NCBI GenBank assembly: GCA_013399875.1
Contig: VXAZ01006779.1
Location: 248,001 to 312,000, forward strand
Length of the DNA: 64,000 nt
Source of the DNA: Gymnorhina tibicen
Taxonomy: Eukaryota; Chordata; Aves; Passeriformes; Artamidae
Reading direction: 5' to 3'
The notes beneath the pieces are model-generated. The model did no database searches. It was not told where the DNA came from and worked only from the letters and a program-made list of their open reading frames with translations. Shown one piece after another: positions 1 to 13,900 of the stretch. Position numbers and translations under genes: made by a program. How positions within the stretch are numbered: position 1 is the stretch's first letter; each line of letters starts with the position of its first letter.

Positions 1-1323
1 TTTTCTAGGAGACCTGGTTTGGATGTGGTGGGACTTAGTTGACTTCTCTTGAAAACTATCTGAACTCTGAAATATTTTTGTATTTCATATTCATAGAGAA
101 GAAAAGAAACTTAACAATTTGGTAACCAGATGCTGATTTAGATTATTATATTTTTTCATAAAACTAAATAGCTACAATAATTTTGTGAAAGATACAAGAA
201 AAACCAATTTAAGTAGCTCAAGTTACTTGAATTAAGAGGCTGAAGCTACTTAAATTCTTCCAATGGTCTCACCAGATCCTTTATAATTGTCTTGGTGAAA
301 TTAGGTTATGCTAATTAGACCCATTATATGTATCAAAGAATAATGCTTTTAGTCATGCATATGCAATAGCTAAGTAAATTGTAATATATTTAACATTTTA
401 ATAACTGGCCTTTTATTTCTCTAAAGATGCAAATAAGATAGCTGAACTGTCACAACCTCAGTTCTCCAGCTACAGATGATCTTAGTGTTGTCAGATCAGC
501 AGGTCAGGAACTTCTCCCTCACCCCACCAGTGACCTACAACTGACCTGCAGTAAATTGCTAAATCAATGTGTATTTTATTGCAGGTTCACTGGAGATCCC
601 TATCCTTAGGCAAAACCTTTACACACCATAAATAGATTCTGAGTACCTCTTTCTTCTTGTCTCTGAACCGACTACAGCTGTAGGAGATAATGTATAGGCT
701 AAAGAGAAGCTGTATTTGAACCCCTCTCCCACTGCCAGCAGCTTGGGCATGGCAGCACAAAGCTCCCGATGGTGTTGCTGGTGAGTTGTTGCAGGCTGTG
801 CTGCCGCTGCAGCTACACTGACAGCAGCGTTGTACCTGGTTTAAATTTAGCTGAGACACGCGGACCTGAGGTGCATACATAGCACTGACTGCACTGTGTG
901 TGTGTGTGTAAGGCAAGACTGCCAACCCAATGGCAGCCCACCCGCAGGATAATTTTGTATATCCTTCACCAGTGTTTTAGAAGAGCTGCTGCTGTCAACA
1001 TATAAGTGATGCTTAACAGTGAAAGGGGGGCACGGTGCCACTGTGTCTGGGCAGGGCTCAGTGCAGAAAGGCAGGAGTTAGCCTAGCACAGGGCCTGTGG
1101 CCTATTATTAACAATTACATGTTGTGTTTGCTGGTTTGCAGGATTCTTATTGCGGTATGTCTGAGCAGACCACCCGAGCAAAGGGCAGCTACCTGACTTC
1201 TCCAGTGAAGTTCATTCTCACTTGGTCAGTCTCGAGTGCAAACAGCATGAAAGCCTGGTCATGCATATGTCTGTTTTGCCATGCATCACCCTGACTGCAA
1301 CACTGACTAATAATTATTAGAGT
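1..1323. other. Unique A+T-rich sequence, no gene seen
   Basis: No exon, repeat family or RNA gene is recognised. A patch at about 720-930 is richer in G+C and in CTG/CAG words than its surroundings, with a short (TG)n run at 895-909. Short open frames on the minus strand here have no recognisable domain and probably arise by chance. Confidence 0.6.
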
Positions 1324-1738
1324 TCATAGAATCATAGAGGGGGCTGGGTTGGAAGGCACCCATTTCTAACCTCCCTCCCATGGAGAAGTACACCTTCCAC
1401 TAGACCAGGTCTCTCAGACCTCCATGCAACCTAGCCTTGAACACTTCCAGGGATGAATGGGATGCTTCTGTGGGCAACCTGTTCCAGTGCCCCACCACCC
1501 GCACAGTAAAAAATGTTATCCATCTAATCTAAACCTACTCTTTCAATTTGAAGCCATTCCCCCTTGTGCTCTCACTACATGACCTTGTAAACAGTCTCTC
1601 TACGTCTTGCAGGTTCCCTTCAAGTAACCTAAACACCAGAACTAGGTCACCCCTAAGCCTTCTCTTTCCTAGGCTGAACAAACCCAATCCTCTAAGCCTT
1701 TCCTCATAGGAGAGATGCTCTATCCTTCTAATCAAAAG
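1324..1738 (-). mobile_element. CR1 LINE, 5'-truncated 3' end
   Basis: The left edge carries the inverted CR1 tail (CATAGAATCATAGAG), followed by the antisense 3' UTR and the end of ORF2. On the minus strand the frame from 1735 to 1535 reads the typical CR1 C-terminal block: HLSYEERLRGLGLFSLGKRR near its start and then TRGNGFKLKE. After that the frame shifts, but the antisense words for the later block (for example LEVFK-type sequence at about 1435-1460) remain. CR1 moves by target-primed reverse transcription, so most copies keep only the 3' end, as here. The frame breaks show a dead, moderately old copy. Confidence 0.93.
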
Positions 1739-4700
1739 TCAGCAGAACTTTCATCACTGAAAGAACTTGTTTATGATAATGTACCCTGCATGCATAAAAG
1801 TAACAAGATGGTGTACGAAAATGTAATCAGAGAGATGTAGAGAGCCTGATTTTCCCAGTTTCCCTAAGCTCAAAGGTTATGCCTTTTTTTGTAGAAATCA
1901 GGGTTTTTCTACACGGAACCATTTGCTGTATTAGAGCTTGCATTTGGATAGCACTTTAAAAATCAATTTAAAGAATATATTTTGTCAGTGTCAAGAATTG
2001 ACAATAGTATTGTTTTCAGTAGTTTCATAGAGCACCTGTCCAGTTATGAGTAGCTATATGGTGCTGGCATGGAGCTATAATAGCAACTTACAGACTTTTT
2101 CAAGAGACATTATATATATCAAACATAGGGAAGCTGACACAAAAAGTGATTATGACTGATCAGTTGACAGGCCCAAGTGCAAAGTGCATCTAAGGTACAG
2201 GTTTAGTGATTTATATTTTATTTTAGGAGAGTCTGCTTTCCAGAGGATTGAAGAAGGATCAACCTTGCACTCTTTAAAGCTTTTAGATAGATACATAGAC
2301 TGGGAGAGAGTGTAAGCTGCCTATAACTTCTTACATCTCTGTGCTCCACGTATGGACTGGTTCCAACAGGAACAAAGCATAAAAATGTGTTTGAACATTT
2401 GATAATGTTATCTAAATGGGCTGCACAAAGAAACACCATGTGCCTTTTCTGAGGAAATTCGGTGTCACTCTGCATAAATAATTGTAGAAGGGAAACACTT
2501 GGCACCAGAAGCTCACAGTTAGCTATGCTTTAAGTGTAATTCAAGCATTAGCTCTTTATTCATAAGAAATTAAAAAATTTGTCCTGTCAGCAGAGTTTAA
2601 AGGATGTATACAGAGATGAAAATTTTACTCCTGTGTGAAACCATGCAATATATAGTGAAATACTGAAAGGGAATAAAGCAGAGCAAGGTGCAGTGGAGCA
2701 AAGGTGTTATTTCTACTAAAGATGCATAGAAATAAAAGAACAGAGAAAAGCAATTTACTTTGAAGGATAAGAAGACCAGAGAACTTTCAATGGTAAAACA
2801 GAATTCATGAGGATTTAGGACTGTGTTATTCTTCTTTCACATCCCCCTGCTGAATTTTCATAATTCTAAGGCCGAATTATCACAAGCAACTTGAATGAAA
2901 AACTCGTTTTTTTCCTTTATATATTTCTGAGACAAGCTAGCTTCATACTTGACTGTCATACCCTTATCTGTAAATTTGACATGGACTGAGCTGGCAACAA
3001 CGAAATCTCTAGGGAACCTGAATAGAAAATCTCCTTGGAGAACTTCAGTTCAATTTATGCAAAATAGATTGTTTGGCATCAGCTACTGAAAACTGAGTTT
3101 AAGCACTTTGCAAGAGACAGATTGTTTTCCAAAATTTTGCCTCTTGAAGTAGGGCCAGCACTTATTATTGGAACTGCTATAATTCATAAGATGATCTGAA
3201 GCAGTTTCTTCTATATGGGGGAGATTTCAGAAAGACATCTGAGAATTCATGTTCTCTCCAAGTCACTGGTGAGAACAACAGAATGTCATCCAAAGACCAC
3301 TGCTGTCAGTGGGACTCTATTATCGTTACTGGACACCACAAGGAGCTCTCAGTCTCACATAATCATTTGCAAATAAATTAAAAATACGTTGGTGAATTAG
3401 TGATGCTGTGTAGTCTTGGTAGACTTTTGGGGTATTTTACAAAGACAGAATTTATATATTCAATAAAATAGTGTTATTTATTTTGTCGTATGCACGTGAA
3501 AATAGATGAACTAAGTATTGTGTAAACCACTATGAAGACCATATTAGTCTTCACTAATTAGTGTTATATAATAAATTAGTGTTATATATATAAATCACCA
3601 CTATTAGTGTTAATCAATTCAAAATGAAAAAAAAAATCTAACTGCAGGAATGAAATTATATAGAATGTACAAATGTTTTTAAAAGAAACGAGGATGCTTC
3701 TGTCTTTTAAAATTCATTTATTTTAAATTACCAGTTTTCAATATTTTGACATTTATTCCAACTGAAGATGAAAACAAAACCATAAAAATGTCACATTTCA
3801 AAGGAATATAAGTATCAAAATTCTTTTGCTTTCCTAGTTCTACTTTTCTTAATGACTATGAAAGTTATAAGAAAGCCGACTTATATAAAAAATTACATAC
3901 AGGCTAAACCCCCCCACAAACATACCTCAGCTTCATACACAAATTGTTAAATTGTTGAAAATTAAGAAGATCTAAGTACAGCAGCAATAATTGACTGTAT
4001 AATGTATTTTGCATTCTAATCAACAGTGATTTGTTTCCATGTACAGAAGAATTTTATAGAATTTATATGGAGTTTCTTGTAAATCTGCTTTGGATTTTTG
4101 TTGGTGGTGTTTTTGGGGGTTTTTTTCTTTCTTTCTTAAAGGTCTGACTGAAGATCGTTAATACAAATTGAAAGTTCCTTTTGTTTTAAAAGGCTATTGG
4201 AATCGAGCACTTTCTCCCTTAAATTACTTACTGTATCTAAAATGCATTGTGAAGGGTAGGCAGTAAAGTGTTCAAGATGCAGCAAATCCTAAAGTATGTT
4301 TCCTACTGAAATCTCTGCTGATAATTTAATGTGATACTCGTGCCCTTAGTTCCATCCTGAATCACATGAATGCCTTCAGCTGCCAGGCATTTTTTCACTG
4401 CAAAGTTTAACTGGGCTTTTAAATGAGTCCTATTCACTTATGGAAAATCTCATCTAAATGTATCATTGCCTTCAGACTGGCTTATCTTGGACTAAGGGCA
4501 AACATACGAGTTCAACTTTTGCTCTTGTCTGATAACACCATGATTTGCAGGGAAACTGGAGTTTAAACCGCTGTGTTACAGATAACAGTACTTTAGTACA
4601 TCCCTTCAAAGATCTTCAAACCCATCCTCCAAAAACCCAGTGGAAGGGAATTGAGGAGTAACTCAGCTTTTTACTGTCCAATTAATCACAGGGTCTGAGG

Positions 4701-7256
4701 CCTGAGAAGAAGCACAAGTGAGTGCAGTACAAGAAGAGATGAAGAATGGGAAATGCCCTTTTTAACATTTCGCTTATGAACGTGTCTCGCTGACACAGAT
4801 TATAGGCTCATTTTATTTATGCAACTCAGTGCCATATAGGTAATTTTTCCAAGTGTTGTCTGTCACTCACAGTGTGATCTGCTACCATTTAATCTGTAAA
4901 TATCTGGAGGAGTACATTACCATGAAAATGGAATGGGCATGAAAAGATCATGCAATATGTGATTCCTCCCCCCCTTGATATTTTTTATCAATAGTCTAAG
5001 TGCATTGTTGAGCAGATGGTATTCACCCCATAGAAAGAGGGAAATCTAGCAAGTACTGCTTTCATGTCTAGTGATAGGGAACAGAAATAGCAATAACATG
5101 CCTAGAACCTTTCCTCATACATCCTCACAGTTTGTACTGTTTAATCTATATGTGAGTCCAGGGAAAAAAACTACAAAACAAGATTGGGACTCATTCTTAG
5201 TAAAGAATGTAACTTTCTGATCAGATTTGGTTCTGATAAAATCTAGTACTAGAAGGTACTGGGCTAATGTAAAATTCATAGTTATTCTGTCTGACTTTCC
5301 AGTCTGATGGGAAATCTTGTGAAGGATGACAGTAAGGAACTGATGTGGAAATACTCTTCAGTAAAAATGGAAGTCCATATAGTTATGCTGAATTTTCTGA
5401 GTTTGTTCCTAGGTCAGTTTTGTTTCTCTGGGAAAAAAAAAAAAGAAAAGAAAATAAAAGTGAGATGAGAAAAGTTTCTTATATATCCAAACCAGTTCTT
5501 GAATATTGCTTTTTACACTCCTCCTTTCTTCTCAGGACATGTCACTTACATGCCCTCTGTATAGAACTGAGTATAGATATTGAAGATGGTTGCTTTGATA
5601 TTTTTCAAGATGTATACAAGATACACCATAACAATTGGTTTGCTAGGAAAGGGCACAGTTGTATGTCCTTGTCTTACAGTGCTGTTTGAAGAGACATGCA
5701 CTGGGTAAAATTAACTATTTTAATACAGTCTAAAGCAGGCATGGGTTTAAAAAGTCCAGTACCTGATCTAATGGATATGTTGTGCTTACTGATCACCCTA
5801 ATCCATAATCGGTTTTGGATGTGCATTGACTCAAATGCTGCTTATTTAGGCTACTGGTTTTTTGAGAAGGTTTTAGCCTGCATAGCTAATTTTTCAGAAA
5901 TCTATTGTATATTGTCAGACTGTGAAGGAGCTGGTAGACGTGTGCAAATTCTATATTCAAGGAAAGATTTAAAGGGTCATCAAAGCAGAAAGCACACAAT
6001 ATGCTGAATTTCTCAGACAATAAGCAAATCAGAAAACATGGGAAGAAACCCCTTTAAAGTGCTCCCAGAATGTGGTAATGATTTCTTTTATACAAAAATT
6101 GCAAAATTATTATTAGATCTGGGGAGAGGGAGAAGACTCAGAAGGGAGAAGCAATGAGCACATAAAAAGAATCCCAAAGGAGATCCCCAAAAGGAGAGGG
6201 TTTTGTTCTAGACACTTTGGCTTATTCATCTCTGTGTTGTCCTCACAACTGGTACAGGCATCTTTTAAGTATTTATTTCTTATTTAGTTCATGCAGCATT
6301 GCATTGTAAATAGCATGAAACACTACCACTTTTAAGTGACAGTTACTTTGAATTTGGAGATGTCTTTGTTGTATATTGATGGAAGGAAATATTTTAGAAA
6401 AAATCAGAGTGAGTTTAGATTGAGGACTTCTTCCATGCACAGTAATCAAACTGAAGTATAAAATGCAAGGTTACTAAGTTGGGAAAAATATACGCAAGCC
6501 CATCAGGCTGTTGCTGCAGCTGCTCCCATTGCTCCACCAAAACAGAAATTGAAGCTGGAACAAGTTGTGGGAGGAAGAGAAAAGCCAAGATATGTTCACA
6601 GGTAGGACAGGGAGCTAGGAGGCCAAGGCAGTGTGTTCTGGCTTTTGGTCTGTCTTTTAGTGCCACCTGTAAGCTGACAATGACTTCGGTCTTTTCTTCA
6701 TACGTCTGATTCGTCAGAACTCACTGTGCTTTTTCTCCCTGTTTGGGTGTCTTACACCTCCTACTCTGTTCATTAACTTCATTTTGGCATCTCTTACAGT
6801 TTAATCTTTTGTTTAATCTGAGTGTTGGCTTTTCCTGGTTTTAATTTTTCTTACATTTCCTAACCTTGTTGTCCCAAGGTGTTCTGGGATGTTTACTCAT
6901 CATTTGTTCATCTAGGTGCCATCATGTCATTCTTATGGATTGTCATCTCCAGTTTGTTCTTTCTGTTTTTCCCACATGTAGACAATTCCATTCATTTTCC
7001 GTATATACCAATTTTAGCATTTCTGTTGCATTTCTTTACAATAGCCCTTCAGCAGATTTTCTGTTGTTGGGATATTGCACTTCATAGTCAAAAATACAGT
7101 ATGACCCCCAGGCAGTGGAAGTTAAAATCAAGAGGATCAGCTTTAGGGATTACAGTAATCCTACATGTGAATACATCCGCACTAGCCCAAACCACTTACT
7201 ATGCTGGCAGAAATCTGGAGAGGTAGAAATTTAGAAAATTTGAAATTTTATATCCT
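1739..7256. other. Unique A+T-rich sequence, no gene seen
   Basis: About 5.5 kb without a recognisable gene or repeat family. A small imperfect duplication lies at 3556-3588, where AATTAGTGTTATATA occurs twice with an 18-bp period. An A-rich run lies near 5432-5456. Open frames at 5345-5689, 5696-6007 and 6866-7226 have no domain, signal peptide or splice context that I can support. Confidence 0.55.
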
Positions 7257-7553
7257 GCTGCAGTTTAACCCCAGCTGACAACAAATTACCAGTTATTTTC
7301 TACATTCTGTGATATGGAGTATCCCTTTGGCCACTTCAGGTCAGCTCTCCTGGCCACTCTCCCTCCCAGCTTCTTGTGCACATCCTTACTGGCAGAGTAT
7401 GAGACTGAAAAGTTCTTGGTTCACAGTAAGCACTACGTAACAACCCCCAAAACATCAGTGTTATCAACATTATTCACATACTGAATCCAAACCAAAGCAC
7501 TGTACCAGCTACTAAAAAGAAAGTTAATTCTTTCCCAGCCAAAACAAGGACAT
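7257..7553 (+). mobile_element. Avian ERV LTR fragment with internal deletion
   Basis: The stretch opens with a CAGTTTAACCCCAGCTGACA-type start. It continues with blocks around 7308-7375 (GGAGTATCCCTTTGGCC and a following CTTCTTGTGCAC block) and ends near CCCAGCCAAAACAAGGACA. These words, in this order, match my memory of a dispersed avian LTR family in which several hundred bases normally separate the first 40 bases from the rest. I therefore infer a solo LTR with a large internal deletion. The exact family name is not certain, and no open frame of retroviral type is present. Confidence 0.6.
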
Positions 7554-10500
7554 GTGATTAGACTATATATCTTCTAACTCTCAAAAACGTAATCTACCAC
7601 AAATTCTTTCTCTGTTAGTCTCCTATCTCAAATGAGAGCTAGCATTTGAGGAATGAAGTTTACATCCAGCATGACTAAAAATATCAGAATGTACACCTCA
7701 CTGAAAAAGAAAAATTAAAAAGCTGAAGTAATATCTTTGACTCTAAAATAAGAGTGTTACCTGAGAACTAAATAAAAGAAGATATGATTTTGGCACTGTA
7801 ATAGACAGCAGTGATGAAGACAACATTTGAAATACAGTGTGCAGTTCTTAGCAGCTCATTATAATGGAGGTATTAAGGAAATGAGGCAATAAAGGAAAGG
7901 GCAGGAAAGAGCATTTAGAATTGAGACTCAAGGATTTCAGTTATTCAGAAATTTAGATAATCAACATTCAAATACTCTAGAAAAAACAGATTAAGCAGTG
8001 AAGAGACTGCAGAGGACAACTGATAGAATATAATTCAAGCTGGTGTCATGTTAAAGAATCAGGTGGCAAAAGCTCAAGATCACCTCTTTTTCATCTAGAG
8101 TATTTCATAAATGAAACAACAATAGAAGCACTTTTTGTAAAGTACCACAATGTGTGGTGCTTTCATAGTTACTCTGCTTAATGGATTACTTGATAGCACT
8201 TTCTTAAAATAAATAGAATACAAATAAACAAAATCCTCCTTTTTTGCATAGAAAGGATAGTAATTTTTAGGAAGCAGAGAAAGAAAAATAATATAAAAAA
8301 TATTGTTGCTCCATAAGGTTCCACACAGGCCCTACACATGGACAAAAGCTTCATTGTTCTCTGTGATTTCTCTCTCTGACCCTTGTCTTGCTCTTATTAA
8401 CCTGGAAAAATATAATGGTATTATCTTTCAGTTTTATCATGTCTTATATTTAATTTTATGCTGTAGAATCCAGTAGTTAGCTTCTTCTAACAACATAGTA
8501 AACTGAATATTAAAGTCAAAATATGACCTCTATTAAAGGTTTTGGAAACTTACTTGACTTTTTTTTCAGTTACTATTTTGACTCTTGGGACGTTTTACTC
8601 AGAATTTCTATACACTGAGGATTTGCAAGAATGCAAAAATTTTGTTAATTTTTGCCACATCCCACTCAGTGGGAAAAAGGCAGGTTGTTTAAACTCTCTC
8701 TGTGCAGTAACAGGAGGGATAATAATGTTTATTCAGTGGTCTTGGCAAATATAACAAGATTTATTGGCAACAACTGAATGGATTTGAATTTGAGACTGAG
8801 CAAAACTTGTAATCAACACTATCGAAATAATATTTATTCTCATAGAAGGGAAGAGGAACAGGAAAGAAAGACAGTGATAGGGATACAGACACAGAAAAAG
8901 AAAGATATCACCACCCTTGGATCCAGCAATGTTGATCAGTTTATCATGGTTGTAATCTAGTGGTGGGCATGCACCCCTCCTCCTGAAACTTAGTATTTTA
9001 AAGTTTTTGGCCCCCAGTTTTTTGTCCCCAGTTAGAGGTACAGACCTGGCCTCAGAAAAACACCACCCTGCTTTTGCAAGCTGCTGGGTGTCGGGGCGTT
9101 AACCTTTTTAACTTTTCCTTCTTTCACACTTTTTGATTAGGAAATATAACTGAAGCATGTAATTTATAACAATCTGTGCATGTGAAACCAGCCATGATGT
9201 TTGAAACACTAGTGAAGCACACAGTGAAGAACTGTTAGATCCTTACCAGCTTCCTAACTCCCTTTATGTTCAGTGAGGGTTTTAGTTCTTTATTCTTTGA
9301 CTCAGAAGAACTTCTGTTATCTCTGTTTCCCTGAGTTGTTCAAAGGTCATTCAGCACCAAAGATACTGGTGGAAAGTGGCTTCCTTCAGTTCTGCGTTCT
9401 TACTGACGCACTGAGCAAGATAAACCTCTGAACTTGAAGATCTTGCACAGTGCTATCAGTCACAAGTATTTATTTCCACCTACAGGTGTTTCTTTTTAAC
9501 CAGCTGTATTTAGAGACGGTACATTTTCCTTGTCTGTTATCTACATAAGCTCTCCTTGTCCAGAGTAGTTGAAAAAGTGCCCTAAGATGACTTTAGATAT
9601 GCAGATCAAATTCTTCCAACATATTGTTCAATATTTCTGTCAGGAACTTCTTGTGAACTACAAGGGCATTCAGTCTGAGGCATCTGGAACACTTTGGAAG
9701 TCTTCATAGATATACTTCATTTGTAATGGATATGTGTGGGAGTTCCATATGTCCTTCAGCCTAATCACAGCAACTGTTTTCTGCCAAACTTTATGTCATC
9801 CATGTACTTAAGGAAAATATCTAAAATCCTATTTCTTTTTTTTTTCTTCCTCTCCTCTCAGGAAAAACTGTAGGAAAGAGGAATGTTGTTTGTGAAAACT
9901 AGGATATTTTGTAACCCTGACTTACATAAAGAAAGGATCAGTTAGCATCTTAATGCTTCATATGAAGTAAGATAGATCTTATGGCCTAAATTATTTTAGT
10001 ATTTAAATATAGAAGGAAATAGCCATGTTTCTTAATTTCATTTTCATTAATAAAATTTTAATTGTAAAATTGTAAATCATATGTGTAAAATATCAGCTAG
10101 GCTGCTATGTTGTATCTAGATAATATAACATGTAGAATCACTCCTCCAAAATTAAGTAAATGTTTTTATTATTAAAAGGTTTTTTTCCCATGCCATTGTA
10201 TTACATGGAAGTCTTGTGGAGGCTTTGTGCTGTTATCTGGCTTTCCATGATAGATACTTTGGTACTTCACTACTATAAAATAACATGTGAAACTCAACAA
10301 TTTAACATCTTTAACCTTTGTTCTTCATAAACAACTCAGCCAAGAAAAACTTTCTCAGTGCTTTTGGGAACTATTCCAACACATTTGGTTTCTCTAACTC
10401 ATATTTCCTGTGCTCATAGCACTGATGTTCACTGAGAATTATTGTTTTAATAGGTGGCTAACATAGTCAACATTAAACTATCCTTTAAAGAACAGAGAAG

Positions 10501-10559
10501 TTTAAATTCATTGCCATATTTAACACAACAGACTATCAAAAATACTTAACAGGAAGATA
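7554..10559. other. Unique A+T-rich sequence, no gene seen
   Basis: No gene or clear repeat is recognised. A C-rich patch at about 8965-9110 stands out from the A+T-rich surroundings but matches nothing I know. A pyrimidine run lies at about 9832-9860. Confidence 0.55.
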
Positions 10560-10946
10560 AGCTGAGAGAGTTGAGATTGTTCAGCCTGGAGAAGACTCCA
10601 TGGAGACATTATATTAGCCTACCGGTACCTTATAGGGGCCTAGAAGAAAGCTGGAGTGGGACTTTTTATAAGAGCATCTGGTAAGAAAATTGGTAAAAAC
10701 TTTAGTCTGAAAAAGGGTAGGTTTAGATTAGATATTAAGAAGTTCTTCATTGTGAGGGTGGTGAGACACTGGAAGAAGTTACCCAGAGAAGTTATGGATG
10801 CCCTGTCGCTAGAAATATTCAAGGCCAGGTTGGATGGAGCTCTGAACAACCTAGTCTAGTGGAAGGTGTCCCTCTCCATGGCAAGGTGAGTAGAACTAGA
10901 TGATCTTTAAGATCCCTTTCAACCTAAACCATTCCATAATTCTATG
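10560..10946 (+). mobile_element. CR1 LINE, 5'-truncated 3' end
   Basis: The start matches the CR1 ORF2 block usually read as [10 protein letters not shown] (TTGTTCAGCCTGGAGAAG at about 10577-10594). From about 10706 the plus-strand frame reads GRFRLDIKKFF, VRHWKKLPREVMDA and LEIFKARLDGALNNLV, the classic CR1 C-terminus, ending at a stop near 10859. The 3' UTR and the tail ATAATTCTATG follow. The copy is truncated at the 5' side and lacks the reverse transcriptase core. It carries substitutions and small indels before 10650, so it is inactive. Confidence 0.93.
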
Positions 10947-13900
10947 TAATCACCATTAAACCAATAGTTCTTTAATAATTAGATGTAATGGGAATTAATA
11001 CCGTGCAGTGCAAACCGTCTTTCAAGTGATGTATCTCCAGTAATTAATGTTAAAAATACCTCCCCTGCACAGTTCTGACTTTGTTCTTCAACTAAGTAAT
11101 TAATAGGATTTTGGGGAAGGGGAGGTGCATCCTGATCTTTTAACTAGATTGTCAAATTGCAATGATCTACCACAGTTTTCTCTCTTTATTAAAATTTGTA
11201 TATGTAAATATAGACTATGATACTAATTATTCATGTGAGCTTACATGGGAAGTCATAGAATGCTCAGATTGCAAAGATCTTCTGAAAGTCATTTATTCCC
11301 ACCTTCTGCCTAGAGCAAAATATTATCTGATTGCTCAGGGTCTTCCTGTATGGAATGTTTTCCCTCTCTATGTGTAATAAGCTAGTTGTCAAATAATTCA
11401 AATTTATTATGACTCTTGTATTTATTAATTTGCTGGGTCAACTATAAGCTTCTTAGTATTCTTCTAGTTAACTGTTTGTACTTTTTTTAAAGCTCTGATA
11501 ATTTTTTAGGTAGTTGTAGAATTCTTTATCTGCCATCAGATAAAGAATAGAATGACTTTGATAACTAGAAATTACCAAATTGCAAAGTACAAACACTGAG
11601 CAGGAAATAAGTCAGATACATACATTCAGAGGTTCCACTGATTCAAACAAATTGTTTTAATGTTTTCAGTATCATATTTCTGAATGTTAGTCACTTATTA
11701 AGATCAGATTTTATTGCTGATGGTGTTAGAGCATCATATTTTTTTTGCATTTGCAGTATTTTTAATATATTTTAAATACCCAGTACTTACTACTTAAAAT
11801 CAATGAAAGTAATCATCCAGATTTAGAAGACATAACATGAACTCTGTACAGAGTGCACAAAAGTAGCTATTGTAAGAACAAAAGTATTGTTGTTATGATT
11901 GTGAATGTAAGAGAGAGCCTCTCAAATCTTTTTGAGAACAACTCTGGTGCCAGTAGGGATCTTTCAAAATATTCGATCATCACTTCTAGCAACTTTTTTT
12001 TTAACCAATTGTTAAACAGTCAAATTAATCCACTTATGCATCCCCCTTGCTGAGGGTATTTTGGATTTGGCATTGTGGTGTATCTAGCACACTCTGAGCA
12101 ATTAAGAGCAACTAGGTGGTTTTTTTTTTGAACTTTACATACTGAATTGTTGACTCTTCTTGACCAAACTGTTCAAAACCTTACATGACAAAATGAAAAA
12201 TAACTATATAAACCCCTGTCCTTTCATAATTATTGAAACCACTCCAGCCAGATAGAATAGCTTTATAGTCCCTTTTCCCAAGGTGTAGAGTTGTTCTCCT
12301 GCTGTTTCTTTTGATTCTAGGAGACATTAAACAATGTATTTGGTATTCTCTGTGAGATCTCATAGTAAATATAGTAGCTACACACTCACTACAATTCTTT
12401 TCACTCGACTGAGATGCCAGGAGAAAGAACAGCCTGGTAATATCCACATACATGTCTAACTTCTTGAATGGAAGAGAAATTCAGTGACGAAGTAGAGGAG
12501 ATTTGACGGAAATAATGATCAGTGGTTCCTGAGGAAAATTATTTTGCCATTAAAGAATATGTCAAGATTAAAATAAAAAAAATGTATTGTATTATTCACA
12601 TAATCAAATCTGATGATCAAAACTGGCATAGGTGTTACAGCAGCTGGGACATTGGAGTGCTTAGACAAAAATATGTATTCCCAGACCGCGAATCATCTGA
12701 AAGAGACAATTTTAGAAGGTTGCACTCAGATCAAAAGTTACATTAAAGTTTTATCTGCCTGATTCAGGAGCTTTCAAAGGATGACAAAACTCTCACAACA
12801 AAGTTCACATTGAATAGAAGTATACGCACGTTGCTCTGAGTGACATTTCTTCTTTTTTTTCCTCTCTCGGAAGTGGAATTACAGGTTAATTGGCACTAAC
12901 ACGAGTGCTGGCTGCAGAACACAAAATAATGCTGAGTTCACAAAGGCATTTACAATTGCTTTTTAGAAACATAATGCATTCCTGTAGAAAATGCTGTTTT
13001 AATGTAGCATAAAAATACAATTTAATCTCTAAGCAGGTGTGACTGTAAATGGGGAGAAGGTGTAGTTACTGTTCTTTCTTGTCATCAATTCTTCTAATTA
13101 TTTTGCCTCATCGTAAGAATTATAGTTTTTATAGCATCAGAGCTAATTCATGTACCTAAAATGGATGACTGTATTTATCTTTTTATGCAGAAATAATAGT
13201 TACACGTTTTACATTAGCAAGAAACACTACTGGTTAGAAATTTCATTTCTGAAGTTAAGTAGCTAATACATTAGATGTAGGATAGGACAGATGGTTAAGT
13301 GGGTAGAGCATCAAGTTACTGGGCCATGACGGTGATGCAACACTTAAAGAGGAAATGTTCCTCAATCCGGTCACCTATGAGCATATGTATTCCTTCTATT
13401 GCCTTTTTTTTGGAAAGCAAAGGCTAGTATTTGCAATTATATGCTTCTAAACCATTTCACTTTTTTCTTTATCTTCAATGCTTCAAAATTTGAGAAATAA
13501 GAAAATTAAAATGTACTCACTAACTTTTATTTATCTCGATGTAAATTAAGTGCAGCAATGCATGCTGGTTTTGTTCTTATAATTTATTTACTTCATCTCC
13601 TAAACTTTTCTTTATACATTATATTATTATCATTATCTACAGGCCTAATTTAGTTGATCTTATCTGTATCTACAGCAATAGCAAATTTGTTATTGCAGTG
13701 AACACAATACATGGGTTATCAACAGAGATTTTTCTCCTTTGCACTTAATAATTTGTGAATTTTCATGGATACCTGAAGGATCAGTTGTTATTACTAGTAG
13801 TCTAGAAAACTCTTGGAGAACCAATAAACAAATATTATGATAAAAAATTGTCAGAAATACTTGTTGAGATGGAGATAACAATCTCAACACATTAGTATTT

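Noticed and set aside
13278..13380. tRNA-like stretch (TGGTTAAGTGGGTAGAGCA followed by GTTCCTCAATCC)
   Set aside because: It loosely resembles A and B boxes, but the acceptor stem, anticodon stem and spacing do not fit a cloverleaf.
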